From Mercurialis annua (Eukaryota > Streptophyta > Magnoliopsida > Malpighiales > Euphorbiaceae): a stretch of 64,000 nucleotides of DNA. The stretch covers positions 627,501-691,500 of the forward strand of contig NC_065575.1 of assembly GCF_937616625.2 (NCBI RefSeq). Reading direction: 5' to 3'. The first letter of the stretch is position 1, and each line of letters opens with the position of its first letter. The notes beneath the pieces were generated by a model. It searched no databases, had not been told where the DNA came from, and saw only the letters and a program-made list of their open reading frames with translations. Both the position numbers and the translations under genes were made by a program. Positions 1 to 8,819 of the stretch are shown here, piece after piece.

Positions 1-530
1 CACTCTTGTTCTATGACTGAATATGTGACTTTGATTAACGGCCGGAATATTTTCCGGCCGGCCGTTTCCTAAGAACAGACCCCCGGGGTGGTCTGTTCTT
101 CACTCAAGAACAAACCATCACTCGAAGAACAAAGGTGGTGGCCGGGAAAAACAATTCCGGCCATAGCCAGAGGCAGTGGTGGCCGGAGGCAGGTGGCCGG
201 CGATTAGGGTAGGGGGTGAAGTGGTTTTTTTAAGTTTATTTGGGTTTGATTTGAATGGTTGGGTTGAATTAATTTTTAATTTTTTTAATTGTATTATTGG
301 GGGTATTTTAAATTATTTGGTGTTTTTGGTGAGGTGTCACCTGACACCGAACATGGATTGATATGAAGTCCTGACATTTGAAAATCGCTGCCACGTCACC
401 CTTTTTTTTACAAAAATCGGTGATTTTTGGTCTCAGGGGGTTTTGTGAGCGCTGTCACAAAAATCATGGGGTTTAGCGCCCGTTTTGTGTCCGTAACCCT
501 AAAGTTCAGGGGCCATGGGTGATTATTAAC
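1..530. repeat. GC-rich hairpin-bearing repeat, probable end of a transposon
   Basis: This stretch is much richer in GC than the DNA to its right and holds two strong inverted repeats. One has 9-bp arms and a 4-base loop at 39-60. The other has 11-bp arms at 71-81 and 90-100. A small third hairpin lies near 332-347. The right part, ending near 530 in a sentence-like terminal motif, resembles the outer end of a DNA transposon, but its partner end is not in the window. The 61-codon ORF at 176-361 has no recognisable similarity and is probably not a gene. Family unknown. Confidence 0.4.
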
Positions 531-1481
531 TAAAGATTTAGAAATTTAAAATGGATAGTAAAAAAGTAAATGTTAGAGAAAAAAACAATATTTTATATAA
601 AAAGCCCTATTTTTTAATGTGAAGTGCTAAATGGCCTGGATATCTTTGTACCTGAATTCTTTTCTTTTATAAATAAGGTTTTATTGTGCAAATATATTCT
701 TTCAGTATGCATTTATGTTTGTTAGTAATTGGCTCTAACTGACTCTCTTGAGTAACTCTCGAAATGAACAGGAATGGAGCACCTGCACAGAGAATAATGT
801 GAGAAGAAATCAAGCTGGGTTAGTTTGGAAACCACTCCAATAATAAAGTCAATATATTGTACAAGAGATTAAGGTAATTTTGTAAAGATGTGAATAGCTA
901 ACCTCTGCTCACTGCTGAAATGAGAATATTTATAGCTTTCCTTTGATGGATAACTGTTAAACGTTGTTTGCCCCCGTTTATCGAGAAATGCGGACGAGGC
1001 CCACGATGTCACGTCCCGGTGTGAATGTAGATCACTCGCCCAGTTCTGGAAGTAGCTCAGTCTCGATGGACTAGGCGGGTTAGGATGTCGACGCGCCTAG
1101 TCACAAATATAGCTCGGTAACACTGCCATGACAAATTTAGACTCATGTTTGTGATAATTTTCTGTGTTTTGAACTTTTTACCTGTAATTTTCCTTTTTTT
1201 TTATCTATATATCTACCTATCTTTGAAAAAAAGAAAAATATTATCGAAATCTTTTTATAAGACAAACAAAAAAAACGTGATAATTATTTCTAATTAAATA
1301 TTAAATTTTTTCGCAATCATATATATGATTTAAAATTTATACTATAAAATTAAAAATATTCAATTATTACTTTGTTAAGTAATTGCCAATTATACCAAGT
1401 TATTTAAAATAATATATAAAATAAATAAGCAATTCCACAATACTCAATTTTAATTTTTTAATATGTATTTTTAATTCAAAT
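531..1481. other. Intergenic, no gene recognised
   Basis: AT-rich spacer containing a GC-rich island at about 968-1130 that looks like a repeat remnant of unknown class. No open reading frame, RNA gene or clear terminal repeats were recognised. The last 14 bases (from 1482) form the left target-site duplication of the LINE. Confidence 0.5.
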
Positions 1482-1501
1482 AATATATATATATTCAACT
1501 A

Positions 1502-2773
1502 GTGGAGGAAGTTTTGGAGAAAGAAAACATAGAAGAAGATGCAGCTGTAGAGATGTTGGGAAATAATTCAGGAGAGGCAATAGCCAATCTTGAGGATGAT
1601 GTTAACAAAGATGAATCGGAGAGCATGAAGGCTGGTACGAGTGAGAAAAGCTTGAATAATACTGGATCTAGGATAGGGGTGAAACCAGGTTCTGAGATCA
1701 ACCCTAACGAGTTAGTTGAGGAAGAAGATAGAGTTGGAAAAGTAGAGGAGAAGGCTGTGGAAGCAAAATCTTGGAGATCTCTTTTCACGGCAAATAGAGA
1801 AAAGGAGAATGGGGAGGAACTGCAATATCATCCACCATCTGTGAGTAATGGGAATAGAGTGGTCAAGTTCCACTCTACTGAGATCAGTGAAGAAGAAGAG
1901 AAATGGAAGAAAACTCTGGTTTGTTCTGTGATAGGTACGGAACCAAAATTCTTTAGGTTTCAGAATTTCTTAATGAATCGATGGCGTAAGGATGGGTTGG
2001 AGGAAGTGATTCAGGTTAATCCTAAGATGTTCCTTCTTAAGTTTGATGATGAAGTGAGTAAAAGGCAAGCTCTATATGATGGTCCAGTTTTCTTCGATAG
2101 AAGACCGGTTGTGTTACAGCCTTGGAAGAAGAGAATGAGTTTCCAGATTGATGAGATGATGAAGGTTCCTATTTGGATCCAGTTTCCAAATCTCCCATGG
2201 GAGTTCTGGACGCCAAATATGTTGGGTAGAATTGCTAGCCTGTGTGGAAGGCCGATGTATACGGACCAGTGTACTAGTGACCTTTCGAGGTTATCATATG
2301 CTAGAGTTTTAGTAGAGATGGAGGTGTTTGGGGACTTTCCACCGGAAGTAATATTAGAGGATGAATTAGGGAATCAGATTGTTCAGAAAGTTCACTATGA
2401 GTGGAGACCTCAGGCTTGTACTAAGTGTAAGGTTATGGGGCACAATACTCAGCAATGTAAAGACAAAGAAACTGTTCAAAAGATCTGGAAGCAGAAGGAG
2501 ACAGTAAAGGAAGTGAATGTGGCAGTGGAAGGTAGTAAGGAGGATGAGGGTAAGGTAGCTATGGATTCAAGCCAGAGCAAACCCATGGCTAATGAACCTC
2601 AGAAAATGATTACTAAGAGCCCTGTCTCTAAAGGAAAAACTAAAGTGATTGTTAACACTCAAGCTGGCCTGGTTAATACTATGGTAGCAGGTGGATCCAG
2701 AATTGGAGCAGTTGGAGTTATTGGAGATAAGAGGGTTAGAAAACCTAACATTCCCCCCGACAGGGGTAAATGA
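1502..2773 (+). CDS. LINE ORF1: gag-like nucleic-acid-binding protein (5'-truncated)
   Basis: ORF1 of the LINE. Plant L1 ORF1 proteins bind the element RNA. The open frame begins at a GTG (1502); the first in-frame ATG is codon 18, so the true start was probably lost with the 5' end. The N-terminal ~100 residues are acidic and low in complexity. Residues ~130-290 have the pattern of the DUF4283 domain found in plant LINE ORF1, including a Trp-rich stretch around PIWIQFPNLPWEFW. A CCHC zinc knuckle (C-x2-C-x4-H-x4-C, CTKCKVMGHNTQQC) lies at about residue 305. A Lys-rich tail follows. The stop codon overlaps the ORF2 start as ATGA at 2770-2773. No frameshift is seen. Confidence 0.88.
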   Translation: MEEVLEKENIEEDAAVEMLGNNSGEAIANLEDDVNKDESESMKAGTSEKSLNNTGSRIGVKPGSEINPNELVEEEDRVGKVEEKAVEAKSWRSLFTANREKENGEELQYHPPSVSNGNRVVKFHSTEISEEEEKWKKTLVCSVIGTEPKFFRFQNFLMNRWRKDGLEEVIQVNPKMFLLKFDDEVSKRQALYDGPVFFDRRPVVLQPWKKRMSFQIDEMMKVPIWIQFPNLPWEFWTPNMLGRIASLCGRPMYTDQCTSDLSRLSYARVLVEMEVFGDFPPEVILEDELGNQIVQKVHYEWRPQACTKCKVMGHNTQQCKDKETVQKIWKQKETVKEVNVAVEGSKEDEGKVAMDSSQSKPMANEPQKMITKSPVSKGKTKVIVNTQAGLVNTMVAGGSRIGAVGVIGDKRVRKPNIPPDRGK

Positions 2774-5700
2774 TAGGTGTTTGGAATATTAGGGGTCTTA
2801 ATGACCCCATTAAGCAAATAGAGGTGAAGAATTGGATTGCTAAAAACCAGTTAACTCTATTTGCTATTGTGGAGACTAGAGTGAGGCAGATTAACATTGA
2901 GAAAGTGTGGAAGAAGATGGGTCTTAAGGGTTGGAAGTTGATTCATAATGGGGATTGTAGCAATTTGAGTAGAATTTGGGTGATTTTTAAGGAAGATATG
3001 TGGAATGTAATTTGCTTGAGGAAGTCTGAGCAATTAATTCACATTAATGCAATAGGGGATGGGAAAGACATTGTTTGCTCTTTCATTTATGGAGCAAATG
3101 ATGCTATTAACAGGAAGAATTTATGGAAAGACCTTACTGAGATCTCTAGAGATTGTAATGAGGCTTGGAGTGTTATGGGTGACTTTAATGCCCTGCTAAC
3201 AGATAGTGAAAGATGTGGAGGCAATCCTGTTAATCAAGAAGACTGTGATGATTTTAAGAGTTGTATTGAGATGACTAATTTGATTGAACTAAAGTGGTCA
3301 GGCAGTCTGTTTACATGGACTAATAACCAAGAAGGAAGCAACAGGGTATGGAGGAAGATAGACAGGGTTCTTGTCAATGAAAACTGGATGCAGAGATTTG
3401 AGTGCGCTGAGGTCAAAATCTTGAGCCAAGGTATTTCAGATCATACTCCCCTTATTATTATGTTCAATGATCCTGTTGTTCATAAACCCAAGCCTTTTCG
3501 TTTCTTTAATATGTGGTGTGAGTGCCCCGAATTTATGAATATTATTAGAAATGGTTGGAATAGAGGTGTGAGTGGTCATAAGATGTTCACTGTTATTCAG
3601 AAGTTGAAGATGCTTAAACATGATTTGAAAAGCTTGAATAGATCCAAGTTCAGTGACATTTCTAACCAAGTTATTAGTAGTAGGAGTAGAGTTGAAGATA
3701 CTCAGAGAAGAGTCCAGATGGACCCTCTAAATGCTATGCTTTTGGATGAAGAAAAAGCTAGTGTTAAGCATTTAAAGCAGTTGCTAAGATGGGAAGAGGT
3801 GTTTTATAGACAGAAATCTAGGGTTCAGTGGATTGAGTTGGGGGATTTGAATACTGCTTTCTTCCACAAGTCTGTCAAACAAAGGAATTCAACCAACAGA
3901 ATTAGCCATTTATGTATTGATGGTCAGATGGTTACTGATCAGGCTAGCATAACTGACAATATAGTTAGTTACTATAAAAACCTGTTTGGTAACTACAAGA
4001 ATAGAACTTGCAATGTCAATTTCAGGGTATTAAACACTGGGGTGAGTATTAGAGAGGAGGACAGTATCAGGATTTGTCAACCTGTGACTAATGAAGAGAT
4101 CAAGAATGCTATGTTTAGCATTAGCAATGATAAAGCTCCAGGGGCAGATGGTTTTGGCAGTTTATTTTTCAAGAAGAGTTGGGATATAGTGGGAAATGAT
4201 ATTTGTGAAGCCATCAGAGATTTCTTTGAGAATGGATACTTTCTGAAGCAGTTGAACAGCACTATCATCACCATTATCCCTAAAATTGATAATGCAGATA
4301 AGCTAAGTGACTTCAGGCCTATTTCTTGCTGCAATGTACTTTATAAGTGCATAACCAAAATTATCTCAACCAGATTGAGGATGTGCCTGGGATATTTGGT
4401 GGATAAGGCTCAGTCTGCCTTTGTGCCAGGAAGGAAGATAGGGGATAACATCCTCCTTGCTCATGAATTAGTGTATAACTACCATAGGAGCAAAGGAAAG
4501 AAGGACTGTGCCATGAAGATAGACTTGAGGAAAGCCTATGACTCAATTAATTGGGATTGCATTGAAGAGATTTTGATAGGTCTTAAATTCCCAGATAAAT
4601 TCATTAAATGGATTATGACTTGTGTTAGGACCCCTGTTTACTCTGTGATGATTAATGGTAGTCCTGAAGGTTTTTTCAAGGGGGCATGTGGAATTAGGCA
4701 GGGAGATCCTATGTCTCCCTTGCTGTTTGTTTTGGTGATGGAGTATCTTTCCAGAGCCTTGCATAACATTCAAGACAATGAATTTGATTATCATTCTGGT
4801 TGCAAAGCTTTAAAGATTAAGCATATGTGCTTTGCAGATGATTTGTTCATCTTTTGTAAGGGAAAGCTGAGAAGTATCAAGCAGATTGCTCAAGTGTTGG
4901 ATCATTTTCATGAGGTGTCTGGCCTGCAAGTGAATAACCAGAAGAGCTGCATCTATTTCAGCAGTGTGGAGGTGAGCATTAGGAAGGAAATCCTGAATGA
5001 GATTAAGTTTCAGGAGGGATCCCTACCTATCAGATACTTAGGTGTGCCTTTAATTAGCAAAAGGTTATCTAAGGAGGATTGCAATGCTCTTGTTGAGAAG
5101 ATTACTAAAAGAATTTCTCACTGGACTATGAGACACCTATCCTATGCTGGTAGACTTCAGCTAATCAACGCTGTCTTATTCAGCATCCAAGTTTTCTGGA
5201 GTACTATGTTTGTTCTTCCTGTGGCAGTTATAAGAGGGGTTGAAAGAATCTGTAAGAACTATCTTTGGAAAGGTTCAGCTGATTACAAATATGGCAATCT
5301 GGTGGCTTGGAAGGATGTGTGTAACCTCAAGAAAGAAGGAGGTTTGGGAGTCAAAGATCTCAGGTTATGGAATAAAATGGCTGTAATGAGGCAGATTTGG
5401 GATCTGGTGACTATAAAAGACTCTCTTTGGGCTCTGTGGATCATTAAGAACAAACTTAAGTTGATAAGCTTTTGGGGCATCACTAAACCCCTGTGTGCAA
5501 GTTGGAGCTGGAGGAACTTAATTAAGCTCAGAGATATGGCTAAGAGTTGCTTCACTTACAAGCTTGGAGAAGGTGATATTTCCTTCTGGTTTGACCCCTG
5601 GTTTGATGGCAGATCTTTAGTTGAGGTGTTTCCAGAAATTTCAATTGAGGATTCTGATATCCCTAGGAATGCTTGTGTTAAAGATCTTTTTAGCAGAGGT

Positions 5701-6384
5701 AATTGGCATCTCCCTGATCCCATAGATGACCATACTGCTAAGGCTTGGAATGAGATCAAAGAGAAGTATATTGTTAACAGTTCAATCAAAGACTGTATTA
5801 TTTGGAATGCAAACAAAGCAGGTAAGTTCTCCATTATCTCTGCTTGGTTTCATTTTAGAGAGAACAAACCAAGTGTTTCATGGTGGAAAGTTTTGTGGGG
5901 AAAAGGGTATGTGCCTAGACATACTTTTGTTGCTTGGCTGGTGATTAAGAAGAAAATCAGAACTAAAGATAGGCTTAAAAAATGGGGATATATCCAGGAT
6001 GATACCTGTGTTTTCTGCAAAGGAAGTGTGGAGTCTGTAGAGCATCTGTTTTTTAACTGTGATATAACTAGTAATATCATTGGTTGTGTTTTAAAAGCTT
6101 GTTTGATTAATAGACAGCCTGGTATCTGGAGTAGGGAATGGGCTTGGTTTGGAAAGAAAGCTGTGGGCAAGAATATTCTGGCAAGTATTAGAAGAATGGC
6201 TTTTGTTTGCGCTATCTACCACATTTGGAGAGGTAGAAACAGAATTGTGTTTGAGAAGGAGGTGATTGATGCCAGAATGATTAAACATTGGATCAGACAA
6301 GATGTACTTATGAAGATGTATGGTAAAAGAAGTCTGAATCTTAGTTTTGCTGAGTTGTATAGGAACTGGATTAATTTTGTATAG
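2770..6384 (+). CDS. LINE ORF2: endonuclease-reverse transcriptase
   Basis: A 1,204-residue polyprotein that nicks target DNA and reverse-transcribes the element RNA. The N-terminal ~230 residues form an exonuclease-endonuclease-phosphatase domain, with GDFNALL at ~137 and SDHTPL at ~223. The reverse transcriptase occupies roughly residues 440-760: NDKAPGADG, FRPISCCNVLYK, a GIRQGDPMSPLLF motif, and the catalytic box as FADD (MCFADDLFIF, ~688), the usual plant-LINE variant of YADD. A C-terminal zf-RVT region carries C-x2-C...H-x4-C near 1080-1100. No RNase H domain follows, unlike the LINE tails at 15.2 and 35.9 kb, so those belong to other families. The start ATG overlaps the ORF1 stop, which suggests termination-reinitiation. 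The frame is fully open. Confidence 0.93.
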   Translation: MIGVWNIRGLNDPIKQIEVKNWIAKNQLTLFAIVETRVRQINIEKVWKKMGLKGWKLIHNGDCSNLSRIWVIFKEDMWNVICLRKSEQLIHINAIGDGKDIVCSFIYGANDAINRKNLWKDLTEISRDCNEAWSVMGDFNALLTDSERCGGNPVNQEDCDDFKSCIEMTNLIELKWSGSLFTWTNNQEGSNRVWRKIDRVLVNENWMQRFECAEVKILSQGISDHTPLIIMFNDPVVHKPKPFRFFNMWCECPEFMNIIRNGWNRGVSGHKMFTVIQKLKMLKHDLKSLNRSKFSDISNQVISSRSRVEDTQRRVQMDPLNAMLLDEEKASVKHLKQLLRWEEVFYRQKSRVQWIELGDLNTAFFHKSVKQRNSTNRISHLCIDGQMVTDQASITDNIVSYYKNLFGNYKNRTCNVNFRVLNTGVSIREEDSIRICQPVTNEEIKNAMFSISNDKAPGADGFGSLFFKKSWDIVGNDICEAIRDFFENGYFLKQLNSTIITIIPKIDNADKLSDFRPISCCNVLYKCITKIISTRLRMCLGYLVDKAQSAFVPGRKIGDNILLAHELVYNYHRSKGKKDCAMKIDLRKAYDSINWDCIEEILIGLKFPDKFIKWIMTCVRTPVYSVMINGSPEGFFKGACGIRQGDPMSPLLFVLVMEYLSRALHNIQDNEFDYHSGCKALKIKHMCFADDLFIFCKGKLRSIKQIAQVLDHFHEVSGLQVNNQKSCIYFSSVEVSIRKEILNEIKFQEGSLPIRYLGVPLISKRLSKEDCNALVEKITKRISHWTMRHLSYAGRLQLINAVLFSIQVFWSTMFVLPVAVIRGVERICKNYLWKGSADYKYGNLVAWKDVCNLKKEGGLGVKDLRLWNKMAVMRQIWDLVTIKDSLWALWIIKNKLKLISFWGITKPLCASWSWRNLIKLRDMAKSCFTYKLGEGDISFWFDPWFDGRSLVEVFPEISIEDSDIPRNACVKDLFSRGNWHLPDPIDDHTAKAWNEIKEKYIVNSSIKDCIIWNANKAGKFSIISAWFHFRENKPSVSWWKVLWGKGYVPRHTFVAWLVIKKKIRTKDRLKKWGYIQDDTCVFCKGSVESVEHLFFNCDITSNIIGCVLKACLINRQPGIWSREWAWFGKKAVGKNILASIRRMAFVCAIYHIWRGRNRIVFEKEVIDARMIKHWIRQDVLMKMYGKRSLNLSFAELYRNWINFV

Positions 6385-6489
6385 CTTTGTGGTCCTTAGC
6401 GTTTTATAAGCTATTGGATCTGTAGTTTTGCTTAGTTTTGAGCTTTAATACAATGGTACTTTTACCAAAAAAAAAAATATATATATATT

Positions 6490-7162
6490 TGCTCCTCTAT
6501 CGACTAATAGAGAAATTTAATTGTATTTGTATTTAATTTAGAGAAAGTTGTATGGTTAAATCCTAAACATACGTTAGCTAACTATGAGATTGTCACGTGA
6601 AAAAAAAAATTACATCTTATATTTAATGCCAAGTTATATTTTATCCTCTTTAAAATTTTGAAATTCATGCTAAAAGAGAATTTCACTTTAAATGGATTAA
6701 AATAATTAACAATTATGTAAAATTAGATAGGTTTTGTTGAAATTCTTGCTCAAGTTGGAGAAGATGAATCAAACTTGGAAACTGGAGATTCCGTGTTCGA
6801 AGGAAAGAATGTTATGAATCCACACAACAATTCGGACCGGGATACTTTTTCTCTTTCCAGAGGAATTGGTTTCTGAGAACTTTCAGGAATTTTCACCTTC
6901 TGGGATTGAGAGTATTGTTAAGCAAGGGGATGTATGGGGCATTGTATTTGACAACCAAGCTTCTATGCCTAGTTTCAGAGTACAGTGATGTATACCGATG
7001 CATTTTCCAATTCCAAATGAAATCCAGAAGTACTAACTTATTCTGTCAATAGATTAAAGCTAATAATAGTAATAATTAAAATTACAAGATTTAATGTTAA
7101 ACAATATGGTTTCCTTTTGAAGTATCATTTAGACACCATGGATTGAAAATGACTACAGAATT
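6490..7162. other. Intergenic; possible short coding remnant at 6737-6876
   Basis: AT-rich spacer. From about 6737 the + strand reads without a stop for some 45 codons in a composition unlike its surroundings (EILAQVGEDESNLETGDSVF, then polar residues), ending at TGA near 6874. It could be an exon relic of a lost gene. I do not recognise the protein and no partner exon was found. Confidence 0.3.
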
Positions 7163-8542
7163 GGCAAAACTCATACAGTAGCCCCTCTACTTTATCATTT
7201 TTATTCGAACGACCCCTACTCCAAAGTTGTTTACGTCTGGATCCTTGTACGTGGCAAAATCTAATTTTTACGCCCTCACTTGGACGGAATTTGACAAGTG
7301 TATCTCACTTGCCGTCAAAGAGAGTCGAATAAATAATCCATCAATTTTTATGCCACGCATGCAGTAGTCAGATGTTAAATGGTGGGCCATGAACAAAAAG
7401 CAGAGAAAAAATTTATTATTTCTTAGTACAAAAAAATATGATCATTCATACAAAATTATGCAGATTCATGTATTTGCAAAGGGATGAAATCAAGAATAGC
7501 TTACACCAGTAACAATGTAAATGCGTGCAGCATGCCTATTTCTTACAAAACACTGACATTCTCAAAAACTCTATGGACCACATGAAAACAGAGCATCTCC
7601 AACATCCTTCATCTCCATTGTACACAAAATGGCCGAGCTTCATATACAAAGAATTTTCTCAGCGGCAATTTACCAAACACTTGATAGGTATGCAGCAAAA
7701 TCCACCAGCAAACTGAAATTAATGAAACAAGAAACAAGAAACCAATTAGAACAAATGAAACAAAATAGTTGCAGAAATTTTAGTGTTGTTGTATGAAAGA
7801 TGAAGGTAATGACAACACAAAATTTTATGAGTTTTTCAGACCCTAATCCCATCACAAAGATACAAGAGTATAGTTAAAACTCGATCGGCATCGGCAGGAT
7901 CGTTGAGGATGGTGGAGGTGAAAAGGCGGCGAGTGGCGGAGATTAAAAGTAGGAGAGGCACTGTATTTATGGGAGGTTTAACATAAGAGTTAGATTTTGT
8001 TCGATAATTGACAGGGCAAAGACATGCGAGGAGCAACAGATGGCAGAGGCGGCGGTAGCAGCAGAAACGTCGAATCTAGATCGGTTTCAGGCACCATAAA
8101 AGTGAGGTAGAGTTTGGTTTTCAGTTGGCAGAGGCGGCGGAGAGGTTGCTGGACCGTCGAGGATGGCGAAGGCGAAAAGGCGACGGAGAGGTTGCTGAAC
8201 CGTCGAAGATGGAGAAGGCAAAAAGGCGATGGAGAGGCGGAGTTTTGTTTTCAGTTTGTTACAAAACTGAGTTTCGGAGAAGATGGTAAAATATCAATTT
8301 GCTCCTTCAAATTTTCTTTCTTTATTTAAAGGGAATGTTGATGTGGCATTATGTAATATTTTTTTTCAAAGTTAACGGCAGTTTTCTTAGTTAACGGTGA
8401 GATACACTTGCCAAATTCCGTCCAAGTAAGGGCGTAAAAATTGGATTTTGCCAAGTACAGGAATCCAAACGTGAACAACTTTGAAATAGGGGCCTCTCGA
8501 ATAAAAATGATAAAGTAGAGGGGCCTCTGTATGGGTTTTGCC
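7163..8542. mobile_element. Non-autonomous long-TIR DNA transposon, Mutator-like
   Basis: Both ends carry a diverged inverted repeat of about 165 bp. The left arm starts GGCAAAACTCATACAG at 7163; the right arm ends as its near reverse complement at 8542. Flanking 9-mers TACAGAATT (7154-7162) and AACAGAATT (8543-8551) match at 8 of 9 positions, as expected for a Mutator TSD with one later change; an 8-bp hAT-type TSD is the alternative. The interior has no transposase. It has a GC-rich part at about 7900-8260 with an imperfect direct repeat of a GAGAGGTTGCTG-type unit. It sits just past the 3' end of the SR45a-like gene. Confidence 0.75.
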
Positions 8543-8819
8543 AACAGAATTCTAGGACAAGTTAAATGATTCTTAAATTTTTCCATCTCCATCATCAATA
8601 ACCAGTCAAAACAATTTACAAGAACAAAATATGACCAGTGAAGCTAACAATTTTTAGTACAAAGCTACCATAATAATGTCTACTAACATTACAACTCAAC
8701 AATTATTCAGAAGACAGGCTTTTAATCTATACGAAGCTATATTCCACACCGAGCCATGAAGGGAAGAACTACAAGCCACATGTTCCGTAGAAATACAGTA
8801 GCACCCAAATTTCCACTCC

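Larger units (their letters stand above)
1496..6477 (+). mobile_element. L1-type LINE retrotransposon, nearly complete
   Basis: A non-LTR retrotransposon of about 5 kb. It carries a gag-like ORF1 and an ORF2 with endonuclease, reverse transcriptase and zinc finger, a short 3' UTR, and a poly(A) tail of 11 A at 6467-6477. A 14-bp direct repeat, AATATATATATATT, lies immediately left (1482-1495) and overlaps the end of the tail (6476-6489); it fits a TSD, although the sequence is low in complexity. ORF1 opens only 6 bases inside the element with no in-frame ATG until codon 18, so the 5' UTR and probably some of ORF1 were lost by the usual 5' truncation. Both ORFs are free of stops over 1,600 codons, so the insertion looks young. 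Confidence 0.93.

Noticed and set aside
1495..1788. 97-residue minus-strand ORF, and others inside 3.2-6.3 kb
   Set aside because: Antisense shadows of the LINE ORFs.
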